In this document: positions 1 to 10,762 of the stretch, piece by piece
How positions within the stretch are numbered: the first letter of the stretch is position 1
Layout of the letters: every line of letters starts with the position of its first letter
Source: Turnera subulata
Taxonomy: Eukaryota > Streptophyta > Magnoliopsida > Malpighiales > Passifloraceae
Direction of reading: 5' to 3'
Assembly: GCA_028386065.3 (NCBI GenBank)
Contig: JAKUCV010001759.1
Location: 62,001 to 126,000 of the forward strand
DNA length: 64,000 nt
Notes under the pieces: model-generated
The model's input: the letters and a program-made list of their open reading frames with translations, nothing else
Database searches by the model: none
Told to the model about the DNA's origin: nothing
Made by a program: the position numbers and the translations under genes

Positions 1-445
1 TATTTTTGATCCTTGTGTTTATTGATTTGGACATTTCTCATCCTTATGTTATAAAAATGATATTTTCCAACCTTGTGTTGATTTTTCGAGATAATTTTCA
101 TTTTTTTCCATTTTTCGAAAAGAAAATGCTGATGTGTCAATTAAAAAATTGACACGTCAGCTATGATGGCCCACATTAAACTGAAAATACACAACCCAAA
201 TCACACCATCCGACCCGTTTTTGTCCGTGGGTTTTGGGTTGGGTGTTTTCAATTAAATGTAGACCCACATAGCGGACATATTAATTTTTTTAATTGGCAA
301 GTCAATATTTTCTTTTCGAAAAATCGGAAAAAAAAAATGAAAAGTATCCCGAAAAATCAACACAGGGATGAAAAATGTCCATTTTGTAACACAAGGATGA
401 AAAATGCCCAAATCGATAAACATAAGGATCAAAAATATGATTGAC
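1..445. mobile_element. MITE with long terminal inverted repeats (left end may be cut by the window)
   Basis: The first ~170 bases read as the imperfect reverse complement of about 275-440: the left arm begins tatttttgatccttgtgttt and the right arm ends with its complement. Roughly 100 bp of unrelated sequence lie between the arms. There is no credible coding capacity; small open frames here are by-products of the inverted repeat. Long arms with a short core fit a non-autonomous Mutator-like element, but the left target duplication is outside the window, so the superfamily is inferred. It abuts the point (about 450) where homology to the second F-box locus begins. Confidence 0.7.
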
Positions 446-449
446 CCGG

Positions 450-835
450 GATAGAAATGAGCATTGCTATTCCATCCAAAAGCATAATTACAAACCAAAA
501 GTTCTGTCATGTCGATCAAACATTGCACAAATTCCCATGTACAATTCAATAAGGTCATGATGTGGAAAAAAATTCAGTAAGGTAAATCAAGTAATCTCGC
601 GCATATGCCTTAAACCCCCAAGATGCATTTTGGTTTTGAACTGCAAATCTTGTCCGATAATACCCCATGGTAGCAATCCAGGGTCCACATAAGACACAAC
701 CTCACAAAGTTAACCAAATAAGAAAACAAGGCGCCATACACTGCAGGCAACACACACCATCCAAACAAAATAACCTCAGCAAAAATCAAGCAAAACCATA
801 ATTAATTATCTAGAATGCATCACCAACACAATTAA
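450..835. other. 3' flank of the F-box gene, shared with the second locus
   Basis: This stretch holds the presumed 3' UTR and downstream DNA of the F-box gene. It aligns closely to about 42035-42467 downstream of the second F-box locus, starting at the gcattgctattccatcc words. No other gene is visible. Confidence 0.6.
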
Positions 836-3022
836 TTATGTCTCTGAACAGGTTGCTTCTTGCATCATAACCCAATAAACGGCGCAATCCCTATCCGCAC
901 CAGCACAAGGATAATGCATAGTTACATTTCGCAATTTCAAATCCCAGACATAAACCATACTACTATGTGCGTCGAGATAATAGATAGAATTCTCTTTGAT
1001 TGTGGGTTCAGATGCGGAACAAAACGTACCATAATTGTCCAGAAAAATGGCTTGTGCTCCTATGTCCTCCACCTTGGCACATTCCAACCTGCTGCTTCTA
1101 TTCGATATCGAATCCAGATCCACCTTGTAAATTGCAAAATCAATCCTTGCAGGCCCATAAAGATGACGATCAGTCGGATAAAGTGCAACAACCAAAAAGA
1201 TTTCACCAAAAGATTCAATCAAGTATTCGAACCAGGAATTGCTGGGAGGGTAAATTTTCTCTGGCAATTGTGCCCTCACCATCAACTGAACTTTTGATCC
1301 CTCCAAAATTTCAAGAATGCATAAATAACTGAAACCATCTTCATTTGAATTGTAACCATATATCTTCCGTCCAGTGGCCATGAATGGCCGAAAATAATCC
1401 TCCACCATACTTGTATAATCTACCTTGACAAACCCATCATCACCCAACTTGCAAAACATCATATATCTCTTGTCACTGTCAAAAAATATTACGTGACAAT
1501 TAGAATCAGACAAAGATGCTGAAAGAAGGCACCCTTTCCAACTGAAATCCACAGAAGGGAGTTGAATTCTCTGCCCCGTTGCAACATCCAGAACAAAGTA
1601 CTGGACATTATTTGAGGCGGCGGTGGCACCTTCTTCTTCCACCACTAAACATCCGTAAGAAGAAGCACATATGGATTCGGATTGCATCTCCATGGGGAGG
1701 ACTCTGGTATTTCCTGATCGTATGCTACAAAGAATTGGGTTTGGCATGTTCTCCCCGCCATAGCAAATAAGCCAAGGATGTGGCGGTCGAGATTCTGATA
1801 CAGAGGGAGGAAGAGACAATACCGGCCGAGTACTTAATGGAGGACACTCACAGAAACCATCCTTGAGCATTAATACTGACGACTTGTCTTTGGCCAAGGA
1901 AGGTTTGATCCAAATAGCATGTAGTTGTCTCGTTAAACCACAGCTAAGTGTGTCATCATCAGCTGGACGAGAAGAAGAACCAACGCCAGTATAATAAAAA
2001 GAATGGTATTTGCCTGTTGTGATGGAGTAGAAAAAGGTGTTACCTTGATGCAACATGGGAATATAAATCTTGTTGCTCGTTCCTTTAATTGCAGAGCTCT
2101 CTAACAGAGACATGCCCTGAGAAGAAACAAAAAGCATCTTGTTCGGTGGCAAACTATCCATTCTCTGCCATCCATTCTTCATTTTATCCCACTTAAATAT
2201 CTGAAACTCCTTCCAATGTTGCAGAGCATAAACAACCATGACCTCATCCTCATCCATTACAATGAAACCCTCACACCAGCTCTGGCTCATATTGGTGAAC
2301 TCCTCCTCACTAAAAGGGCTCTCAAGAATATTCACTCTATTATTATTCACATCCAATATCATCACTCCCTTACCACACAAAAAATAAATCCAGCCCTCAT
2401 AAGAAATTGGAGCGCTCATAAAGGGCATATAATCATAACCCCCTCCAAAATCAATGTTCGTCCATTCTTGTCGTCCTTGTCCAAATTTTAGAGTAGCGCC
2501 AAAATTTCCATCCCCAAGGCCAACAACCATGCATTCTCGAGAAGTGGGAGGGTCGAAGAAAGACATGAAGAGGAATCCACAAGGTGGCTTAGGCAGTTCA
2601 ATTCTCTGCCTAGTGAAGGGATTGAGGAAGAACGCACTGAAATCAGCATCTCGAGTGAGGAGCAACCAGCCGTGGTCAGAGAAGTGAACATGAGCTCCAC
2701 TTAGTTCTGGGATTTGGATACCATAAATCGCATTCCTTATGGGATGAAAGATGGTACACCTAGTCCCGCTGGCAGGGGGCTGCAACAATAGAGGGGTACT
2801 TCCCGATTTCTCCTCCGAAAATAAATTAGCAAGGAGGTCCACTGTTGTTGGTGTCATCGTCTTAATTATAGCAGCAGATCGCCAAGCCTTGCAGACTGCA
2901 CAAAAGGTATTGTAGTCCCCAGCATAAAGACGCGATGATATCTCCCCCAGAATATCGTCTGGAAGGCTACACCATGTCCTCTGCTCTTGTTGTTGTTGCA
3001 CTTTGACAGACTCTTGCACCAT
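836..3022 (-). CDS. F-box protein with two tandem DUF295 repeats (intact copy)
   Basis: Single-exon coding region of 728 aa. Residues about 15-55 form an F-box (SLPDDILGEISSRL, then CAVCKAWRSA), which in this family binds SKP1 to form an SCF ubiquitin ligase. Two homologous DUF295/KIB1-like beta-propeller-type halves follow, about 60-360 and 405-720; each contains an NPFTRQRIELP- or TGQRIQLPS-like signature. Such halves usually recruit the substrate, which cannot be predicted here. The frame is open back to 3055, but I chose the Met at 3022 because the paralogue at 49528 starts at the matching Met (MAQESVKVQ) and does not conserve the upstream residues. A leader intron (3077-3704) precedes it. 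Having two DUF295 units is unusual; most family members have one. Confidence is high for the family and low for any target. Confidence 0.9.
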   Translation of the reverse strand: MVQESVKVQQQQEQRTWCSLPDDILGEISSRLYAGDYNTFCAVCKAWRSAAIIKTMTPTTVDLLANLFSEEKSGSTPLLLQPPASGTRCTIFHPIRNAIYGIQIPELSGAHVHFSDHGWLLLTRDADFSAFFLNPFTRQRIELPKPPCGFLFMSFFDPPTSRECMVVGLGDGNFGATLKFGQGRQEWTNIDFGGGYDYMPFMSAPISYEGWIYFLCGKGVMILDVNNNRVNILESPFSEEEFTNMSQSWCEGFIVMDEDEVMVVYALQHWKEFQIFKWDKMKNGWQRMDSLPPNKMLFVSSQGMSLLESSAIKGTSNKIYIPMLHQGNTFFYSITTGKYHSFYYTGVGSSSRPADDDTLSCGLTRQLHAIWIKPSLAKDKSSVLMLKDGFCECPPLSTRPVLSLPPSVSESRPPHPWLICYGGENMPNPILCSIRSGNTRVLPMEMQSESICASSYGCLVVEEEGATAASNNVQYFVLDVATGQRIQLPSVDFSWKGCLLSASLSDSNCHVIFFDSDKRYMMFCKLGDDGFVKVDYTSMVEDYFRPFMATGRKIYGYNSNEDGFSYLCILEILEGSKVQLMVRAQLPEKIYPPSNSWFEYLIESFGEIFLVVALYPTDRHLYGPARIDFAIYKVDLDSISNRSSRLECAKVEDIGAQAIFLDNYGTFCSASEPTIKENSIYYLDAHSSMVYVWDLKLRNVTMHYPCAGADRDCAVYWVMMQEATCSET

Positions 3023-3076
3023 AAGATTTGATTTTTTTCTGATCAGCACACACACTCGCTTTTAACGTCACTAAGC

Positions 3077-3704
3077 CTGAAAATAGTTTGAAAATAGTTT
3101 AAAAGACACAAATAATATATACTAAACTAACGGAGAGCTAGCTAGCTAGCGTGTGTTTATGTAGGAGTTTTCAAATTTGTTCTGTAAGCTGGCAAAATTT
3201 ATAAGATAATTAACTTGCAGCCAAAAGACAAATACGTATATGTGTGTATAATAACTGAAATTACGAAACCAAAAGAATTAATTTTGAGGAGTATTGGCCA
3301 ACAAAATAATCTTCTGCGTCAAGAATTAACCTGCAGGAATTCCAATATATAATCCCAGTTTATAATAATCTTCTGCGTCAAGAATTAACCTGCAGAAATT
3401 CCAATATATAATCCCAGTTTATAATAATGGTTACAGGATCAACTCACACAACTAATGCGAAGTCTACCAGACCTACCTGGACCGGTAACCTTTGAGGACA
3501 ATTAATGACGGTATACATGGATGGAGGTAGCTACTGGATTAATCAAGCAAATACCAAAGAAAGAAAGAAAGAAAGAGTACAAAACATTATTATATACTTC
3601 CAACAGAACCACTTACTTTTATAAGTCGTCACACGCATAAATCCAATCAACAAAAAAATCACTGTAATAAAAAAAAAAAGACGAAGTAATTGAGGATTAC
3701 TTAC
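3077..3704 (-). other. 5' UTR intron of the F-box gene
   Basis: On the minus strand a donor (ACACAAG|GTAAGT, at 3704) and an acceptor (CTATTTTCAG|GC, at 3077) bound a leader intron just upstream of the start codon. The same donor and acceptor recur at 50148 and 49579 in the paralogue, which supports the call. Inside it (3305-3423) is a 59-bp unit repeated twice in tandem with one mismatch. Leader introns often raise expression in plants; that role is inferred. Confidence 0.6.
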
Positions 3705-3900
3705 CTTGTGTGAGTTGAGGCCGCACTGTCTCAACCGCTAGATCTGGTTAGGGTTTACTGTTGCGGGAATTTTTCAGTGTTAATTATATCTCTTAAATAG
3801 AGTCGCCCAGCCTGAGAAGCCGCCTCGATAACCGCCTCATAAGTCGGTTATTAATTAGTCTTCAGTCTTAATCCCATAATGTTTTGGTCAAAAATAATCC
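3705..3900 (-). promoter_or_regulatory. Leader exon and core promoter of the F-box gene
   Basis: Upstream of the leader-intron donor lies a short exon-like stretch. At about 3785-3802 the minus strand reads a TATA-like CTATTTAAGAG. Its equivalent near 50225-50245 in the second locus is conserved. The transcription start is inferred, not seen. Confidence 0.4.
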
Positions 3901-5285
3901 CAGGAAATTAACAATATTCCATCAATTACCCCCGACTATAAAAGTGTTCTTTTTTTTTTTTTTTTATTTCCCTCCCCCATTCAGTCCAAGCTCTTCCGTC
4001 TTCGATTTCTTCCTCTCCTCTTCCTGCATCAGCCGTTGCCATTCTTCTTCTCCACCCTCTGTCTCTGTGGATGTTAGCTTGGAAATTGAAAATCTCCAAA
4101 TTGTGCTCCCGAAACCCTAGTTCTTGAAATTCTCAATTAGCCTTTAATTTGTAGAAAAATTTGTGGAACTCAAAAACCCACATCCTTTAAATAAAGAAAA
4201 AGTCAACATTATTCTACCACCAAGCTACATCTTTTTTTTTAACAGAGCAAGCTACATCTTCATTTATGTTAAATTACTATAAAAATTATGGGTTAGTGAA
4301 AACTTAGGAAGGGCCATGGCCTCATTGATCACCTACATCCACCACTCACTGTGAATATATCGATTTGATCTCAACACTATGTATTTCATTTTTCTGAACA
4401 AAAGAATAATCATAATTATATATTTTTTTTTTAAAGCAATGCATCTTTTAGCCATTGCAGCACGTATTTGTATGGACAAGAGACCTAGGGCAAATAATTT
4501 TGACACACCAAGGAGCAATAATAAGTATATATGTGCCAGAGAATGACAATTATGAAAATATTCTTGCATTTTCGTGGTTTGGAAGATTTTGTATCTTCCT
4601 CCTCTTTAATTTCTTTTATATTTTATTTTGATAAAAAAATAAATATTTTACTGGACTAGCATTTCTACCCGCAGAAAAGCAAATGAGAAATAAGAAATGC
4701 CACAAAGAATTTAAGGGCTGAGTAAAGAATTTTCTATGCAGTGCCCGCTATTTTGTAACCATGGTGGAACACAAATTTCTGTAGTGTTAGTTATGCAATC
4801 ATTTCTTTTCCCAATGGTCACACTCAAAGCCTGAAGTTTGGACCGGCATTTCTCAGCTTTTAGCCTTCTTTAGCAATCCACCTTGAAAGATTTGAAAGAT
4901 TCTCTAAGGTTAAATTAAGGATATAATAAGGAAAATAAATCATTCTTCCCCTTCCTTGTCTCTCTCTCCCTCTCTCTGCTCTTTGAACCCTTGGCTGGAG
5001 TATTAGAAAATCACAAGATCAGAAATCAAGTTCTATAACATGAGGTGGTTAAGCTAGTTCTTCTTGGTACTCTAAGCCATTGATAGAGATTATCCTGAAA
5101 GCAGGTGAGCCACCCAAACACCATCGTTTCTGAAGTCTCATAAAATTGAACAATTCAGTACACTTGATCTACAATAAGAGATCAATTCTGGAAATTCTAA
5201 ACCATGACGACTAAAGCTAATATAGTTGATGGAATGGAAAGTTTTGAAGAAGAAAAGATTTAAACATTAAAACTAAAAAGCAAGG
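3901..5285. other. Duplicated upstream flank with a relic GEK1 exon
   Basis: This region aligns to about 50400-52030 beside the second F-box locus. It includes T-rich and CT-rich runs and no intact gene. About 5080-5140 matches the acceptor-side part of the GEK1 exon at 51699-51887, in the same relative position, but about 220 bp present in the other copy (near 51615-51836) are missing here. It is therefore a decayed fragment of the GEK1 neighbour carried along with the F-box duplication. Confidence 0.6.
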
Positions 5286-5289
5286 TTAT

Positions 5290-6185
5290 CAAAACCTGTG
5301 GAGCTTCTCTATCTTGGGGGGCGATGAATGGAGCTTCTCCATCACATCACAGGTCACTTATTGAACCGAAGACCAGAGAGAACTACAGGCTCGGGTTCGC
5401 TGCAGGTCGAGAAGGAGTGTCGCTTACTGGTCCAAGTTCGAGACAAGTCACTAGTTCACCAAAAGGGATGTATCGGTCCGACGAGCAGTTGGAGCAAATA
5501 TATAATTTGAAAGCGACCAGGCAGATTTTGTCTCAAACATGGATCTGACAGAGGTAAGGACACAATGTCATCAGTCCCTGTTTTGTAGATGGATTGAAAA
5601 ATTCACTAATTATGGTTCCTGGTCTTTTATTTAATCGAATTGTGGTTTCAATTTGGTGAAAAAGCTTGATCATCACATGCAATTTTGCTGTTACTAGATG
5701 ACGATGGTGGCATTGCTGTGGTGCGGTGAAAAGATGACCCACAAGACTTACTTTTAGTCCTTTTGGACTGGGGGCTTTTTCGTCCCTGCATTTCTAATTG
5801 ATTCTAGAAGGCATCAGATGACAACTACAAGGATATTTCGGCTTAGTTTTTATGTTGCATAAGTGGCTGCATGCAATCAAGCGAAAGAGAAGAAGGGTAC
5901 ACCTACCTGTTTTAATCCTACCAAACTGATGATGATTTGTTTGTTTGTCTGTAGTCGCTAAACGTAGACATGTGTTTTTCTGGAATCCTCCATGTTGTCT
6001 CATATTTTGTGTTTATTGAAGCCATCTATGTTGACATTTTTTTGAAATTTGTTTAAACTGAAGTCAATTTTGCTGTTAGTAGATGACGATGGTGTCAATT
6101 TGGTTTCACTTACTGCTACTGCTTTGTTGTTTGTTTTCGTGCAATTCAATTCGTGGGGAGGGGGGATTTCTTTCTTTTAATAATA
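5290..6185. other. Unrecognised stretch with a weak plus-strand open frame
   Basis: An open frame at 5324-5548 (74 aa, plus strand) ends near a possible donor (GACAGAG|GTAAGG). I do not recognise the peptide and see no partner exon, so I do not call a gene. The rest is AT-rich with no clear feature. A short phrase (tagatgacgatggtg) occurs twice, near 5696 and 6080. Confidence 0.3.
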
Positions 6186-6189
6186 CTTT

Positions 6190-7235
6190 GAGAAAGAGGT
6201 ATTGGGGGAGGGGGGCGTCACTCTCGAATGGATTCTTGACATCTTTTTATGCCCAGGAGTGTGTAATAATATCAAGAACAGAAGTTTATGGAGTCTAGAA
6301 ATATCTGCTGATTGTTCATGGAGCTTAAGGAAAATATTGAAGTTGCGTAGACAATTTTCTCCAGGATTTTCTCATGTAATTAGAAATGGTCACAACACAT
6401 ATTTCTGGTGGGGTGCTTGGCTCTCAAGAGGTTCTTTATGCACTACATTGAGGCCTAACCTTCTTATCACTCCAAGATCCCTCTCCATGCCAAGGTGAGT
6501 AGTCTGATCTCTAATGGTGTTTGGAATTGGCCAACCACTCGTTCCCTTTTAATTTCTCAACTAAAAAATGAGGCAGATTGTATAATTCCATCTTCGTGTC
6601 CTGATGAAATAATTTGGAATCTCTCTGCCTCGGAGAAGTTTAATGTTCAAAGTGCTTGGAAATCCATTAGAGTTAAACATAACAAGTTGGATTGGTTCAA
6701 GGTAGTTTGGTCGCCTGGGCATATACGAAAGCACAGCTTTATTGCATGGTTAGCCATCCTAGATCGTTTGAGCACTAGATCCAGACTTCAACAATGGGTA
6801 TTATCTCCAATGCTACCTGTTTGTTATGCTCTGCTGCAATTGAGAATAAGGATCATATTTTCTTTGCATGTCCATACTCTTCTTTTGTATGGCTCGATTA
6901 TTATCTCTATGCAATGTTATTCGGACGGTTGGTGACTGAAACTTAGAGTTTTGCTGGGCTAAATGCCATTTGCAAAAGAAGAATCTGCCTGCATCTACCA
7001 CATTTGGAGGGAGAGGAATCGCCGGGACTTTACAAGTTGCTACAAATCTCCAGCCAGTATCATATCAGAAGTTTGTTCAGACATGAAGTTAAGATTTCAA
7101 GGTTTAACTAGACTGGAACCTAGGGCTTTTTCAAATGAAATGCAGGAGTTATGTTTTGCATATCTTTGTAACAGTTGTTAGGATTTCTTTCTTAACTCAT
7201 TTGCAATAAAAATTTGATTTGATTCTAAAAAAAAT
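6190..7235 (+). mobile_element. Decayed LINE 3' end (zf-RVT and C-terminal tail)
   Basis: Plus-strand frames read as the downstream part of a plant LINE ORF2. About 6290-6490 has the G-x-NTYFWWGAWLSRG-type segment. About 6495-6860 is the zf-RVT zinc-binding domain (WKVVW-like, SFIAWLAILDRLSTR, then in a shifted frame DHIFFACPYSSFVW). About 6990-7180 holds the IWRERNRR tail. At least two frameshifts (near 6495 and 6830) break it. An A-rich end at about 7215-7240 fits a LINE tail. No reverse transcriptase core remains, so it is 5'-truncated and dead. Confidence 0.75.
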
Positions 7236-7680
7236 AATTAAGTAACTGTAGTAGCCTGATAGGACAACCCTAGGTGGTGTGTACGAAAACGGTGACCATT
7301 TACAAAAAGCATATGATTTGCATAACGTTACATCCGTCGGTCTGGCATCAAGCAGAGCCGCAAAAACCCATAAAACATGTTGGCCACTAACGTATTTATA
7401 AACTTGAATAGAACAAATTTTGTCTTTGGTTGAGGAGATCTCAGTCCTCCAGCTCCCAATTTCTCTATCATTAAAATCTTAATTTCGCAACAAAAAGGTG
7501 AGAACAAATTCTCCAAAATTAAGGTTATGGTCGAGCGAGTCATCTTTTCTCGTCACAATGCATTTCATTAGAGAAAAAAAAAAAGAAGGAAAAAGATGGC
7601 GTGAAAAATGATGATCTCGACATAGGAGCATATAACATCGAGCTCCACTATGCGTTCCCTTTGAAATTAGCTTGCTCAAG
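7236..7680. other. Gap between LINE relic and the RRM gene
   Basis: This probably contains the 3' UTR of the minus-strand RRM gene that ends at 7681. I see no other feature. Confidence 0.4.
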
Positions 7681-9706
7681 TCAAAACCCAACGTAAATGA
7701 CACGTCCATCCAGCGACTGCAAGTGATAACATTGATCTTATTGTCAATTACGACTCCAAGAAAAGGAATCATAAAGACAAAAGAGAAACAAGATGTAATA
7801 TTACCTTCCCGTTCATACCCTCCAAGGCTTTTTGAGCCTGGTCCTTCGTAGCAAAGGTCACGAACCCATAACCTTTTGATTTGGTTCTAGTTTTATCCAT
7901 TATTATTTTAGCTGGAAAAGGAAAGAGAGGTGGATATTATACGATTGTCTAGGCAGCAATGAGTCCTTCAAAGTTAAAAGAGATGAGATCAAGTTATACC
8001 TTCCACTACCTCGCCGAATTTCGAAAATGCTTCAGCTAACGCCTTCTCCGTGCTGGAGAAAGATATACCTGCGGTAAAGACACTTGTTCTAGCAAAAGAA
8101 ATAGAATAAAGAATGGGGTACATAAGTAAAACATCTTCCAAATTGCAGAAACAAGGAGCCAAGATACTAATTAGCTGGTAACAACATGTAAATCCAGCAC
8201 AAGTTGGATCCACTGTGATCACATTTCACACACTGATCTCAAGTTCACATAAAGAACGGTTGTCCAAGGTTGACAACTACCGCCTAAAATTTATGTGTCA
8301 TCAGATAGCCAACTCAAAAGGTTCACAATTTCTTTTAAATCAGCAATTTAACTCAAGATAAGACATTATACGGTTAGATTATTTTCAATCTATTTGGATT
8401 CTGTACAGTAGGAAAGACAATTCTGAACATATTTCTTTGACAGTGTAAGCTAAGTTACCAGTATCTTCCTATGGAATGCACTCATGTGTTTTGTTACGAG
8501 CAAGTGTAGGCACATTTTAAATCCCTTGTTCTAGAATTGTTGACAACTCCTGTTACAAACTATGGTATATTGGTCTACTGGTGTGTGTCTCTTACAGCTA
8601 GTTGTCCAGTGGATGCATTGTAAGGCTTAGTTATAAAAGATAATAAGAAGATAGTCACCTACCTGCCTGCCACTGAAAACCAATCATCAAGACACAACTA
8701 CAAATTTTAGTCATCTACTACACCACTACTAAAAAAAGATCTAATGCAACATCCTAATAGCTGCAATGCAGACTGAAAAAGATGATCTCTGAGTTCTAAC
8801 ATACTCCATCTCCACCCCTTCGGTTCTTCACAGTCTCTACATCCTGGTTTTCCGTCCACAGCCCCTATTGAAATCCTAGAAGAGAACTTTGCTTATCTCC
8901 TATGCTATCACCATGTGTTTTAATGAGAAAACATTGTCCTTGCTCTGAAGGAGGGACATGTTCTTGCTCTGGCGTGTATCAATTGATCAAAATCCTGGAC
9001 GTGTTTCGTTTATAATCTACCGTCCAACTGAGGCTCGAGCACCAGTTACTAGTGGGTTGTTGGTTCCTATAATGTTTGTTATTCATAATTCCAAAGTCCC
9101 ACAGTACATACATGGGAATCACCAACAACAAGAGATACCAAGGTTTTGCAATGGAACGGTAAGGTGATAACATTTATCAAGTAATCATGACATATTAAGC
9201 ACCTTTAGTAAACTGAATTGAGACGTAAGAACATAGATGCTACAATCAAGAGCTCAGAACCAGAACAATCTAGATGGAGTCCCATTCTATTACTTCAATC
9301 TCAAAAAAAAATTTAATACCCTTGAAGGGTGTTTGCCAACTACTCTCAATGAAGGTGATAACAGATGAATTAGCTGGTATGACGAATCCCCATTTAAACA
9401 ATATGTCTTTCTCCTTCACTGAAGCATTAGTTTCTATAGGAGACGAGCAGACCTCTTCAACAAGTAAAAGAGAACCATGATTCCGCTAACACACAACATG
9501 AGAGGGAAAAGAACATGGACATGTAATATAAGTCACTAAAAATTGGAGTAAGAGTGACAGAAAGAGAGAGAGGGGGGGTTAAAACCTTTGACGAAAAGCT
9601 TGGAAGCGAATCCCCTGGAAAAGAGCAACTGGGTCGCGGGATGATGAGGGTGACTTGACCGAAGGATAAGTCTATGGCTACGCCAGATTTCTCGCAGCGC
9701 ACCCAT
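7681..9706 (-). CDS. Small organelle-type RRM RNA-binding protein
   Basis: Four exons join in frame: 9586-9706, 8000-8068, 7805-7911 and 7681-7716 (minus strand), giving 110 aa. The first ~35 residues (MGALREIWRSHRLILRSS, then a FSRGFAS site) look like a mitochondrial or plastid presequence rich in Arg and Ser. One RRM follows, about 36-108, with RNP2 KLFVKGISF and RNP1 KGYGFVTF, ending LDGRVIYVGF just before the stop. All introns have GT-AG ends. The family (mitochondrial glycine-rich RBPs and ORRM proteins) acts in organelle RNA editing or splicing; here there is no glycine-rich tail. An in-frame Met 40 codons upstream exists but lies in CT-repeat leader sequence. Targeting is inferred. Confidence 0.85.
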
Positions 9707-9724
9707 TTTTTTTTTTAAACAGAG

Positions 9725-9765
9725 ACAGCCGGAGCGAGAGAGAGAGAGAGAGAGAGAGAAATAGA
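9725..9765. repeat. GA microsatellite in the RRM gene leader
   Basis: A (GA)n run sits immediately upstream of the RRM gene start. On the transcribed minus strand it is a CT-rich leader, a common plant core-promoter or 5' UTR feature. Confidence 0.6.
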
Positions 9766-9769
9766 GGCA

Positions 9770-10762
9770 ACCTCGTAGGTGGCGGAACCTGTTCTGTTCT
9801 GTTCTGTCCGGGCTCATAGACTTCAACCGCTGAACCCAGAAGAATGAGGGGTCTTTCTTGTTTTTTTTTTTTTTTCTGGTCTGTTATGAGGGGTCGAATA
9901 TAATGATTTATAGTAATGCTCTGTTTTTTTTTTTTATATATAGAACTACAGTAATGCTCTGTTACAGCATATAGAACTAATTTTCTTTTTTAACATAACC
10001 ACCAATTTTCTTTTTTGTTTTTGGTTCTTGAAACTTGAATTCTTACATTATTAATTAAGTTTTGGTTTATCCATAGAAAAATGATAAAATCTATAGCACA
10101 TTTTGTTACTATTTATATTTTGGCAAATGCCAAACTTGATATATCTGCATAATACATCGAGCATATCTTCAACAACTAATAAGAGAACTTACTTAAAAAC
10201 CTTTGTATTAAAAACTTATTAATTAGTAATTCAAGTATCATTTTCAAACGTTAGTTGGATTATGACTTGGAACTCGATCCTCACCAATGATGTGATTTTG
10301 CCAAAAATGGATATGGGTGTTCATGTATACATAAAAATTTGGCAAACTTTATTATTTTTAATGATATTTGACTTGCAATTAATCCATGAATTCAACGAAA
10401 TCAACATATTAATAATTTTTTTTTGTCCTACAATATAAAAGTAACATTGCTTGCCAGCCGATTTCTGATGACGTAAAACTTGGAAAAGAACAAGACCACC
10501 TCTGGTGGATAGGAAGCCATGGAACAAAAACATATCAATCATCACTATAAGAGAGAACACGGATATATTGATCATCGCTATGAACAAATAAAGATCATAC
10601 AGATATATATTGAAGATGATAACCAATCCTTCCAGCAAAGCTACTAACTAAAAGCAAAACAATCCATAGATTGGATCTTTCAAATTCACACTCGTAGTTG
10701 GGAGAAAGATCTACACAACGATCAAAAACTCCAGAGAGCAGATGATGTTTCACTCCATTTGA
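9770..10762. other. AT-rich intergenic DNA
   Basis: Between the RRM gene leader and the 3' end of DCP1 I see only AT-rich sequence with several T runs and no convincing gene. The right part is likely the DCP1 3' UTR. Confidence 0.4.

Noticed and set aside
860..1332. Plus-strand open frames of 110-145 aa (and copies at 42483-42874 and 46780-47371)
   Set aside because: Complementary shadows of the F-box/DUF295 coding sequence.
5324..5548. Plus-strand 74-aa frame as a possible exon of an unknown gene
   Set aside because: Only one candidate donor and no partner exon; peptide not recognised, so not called as a gene.
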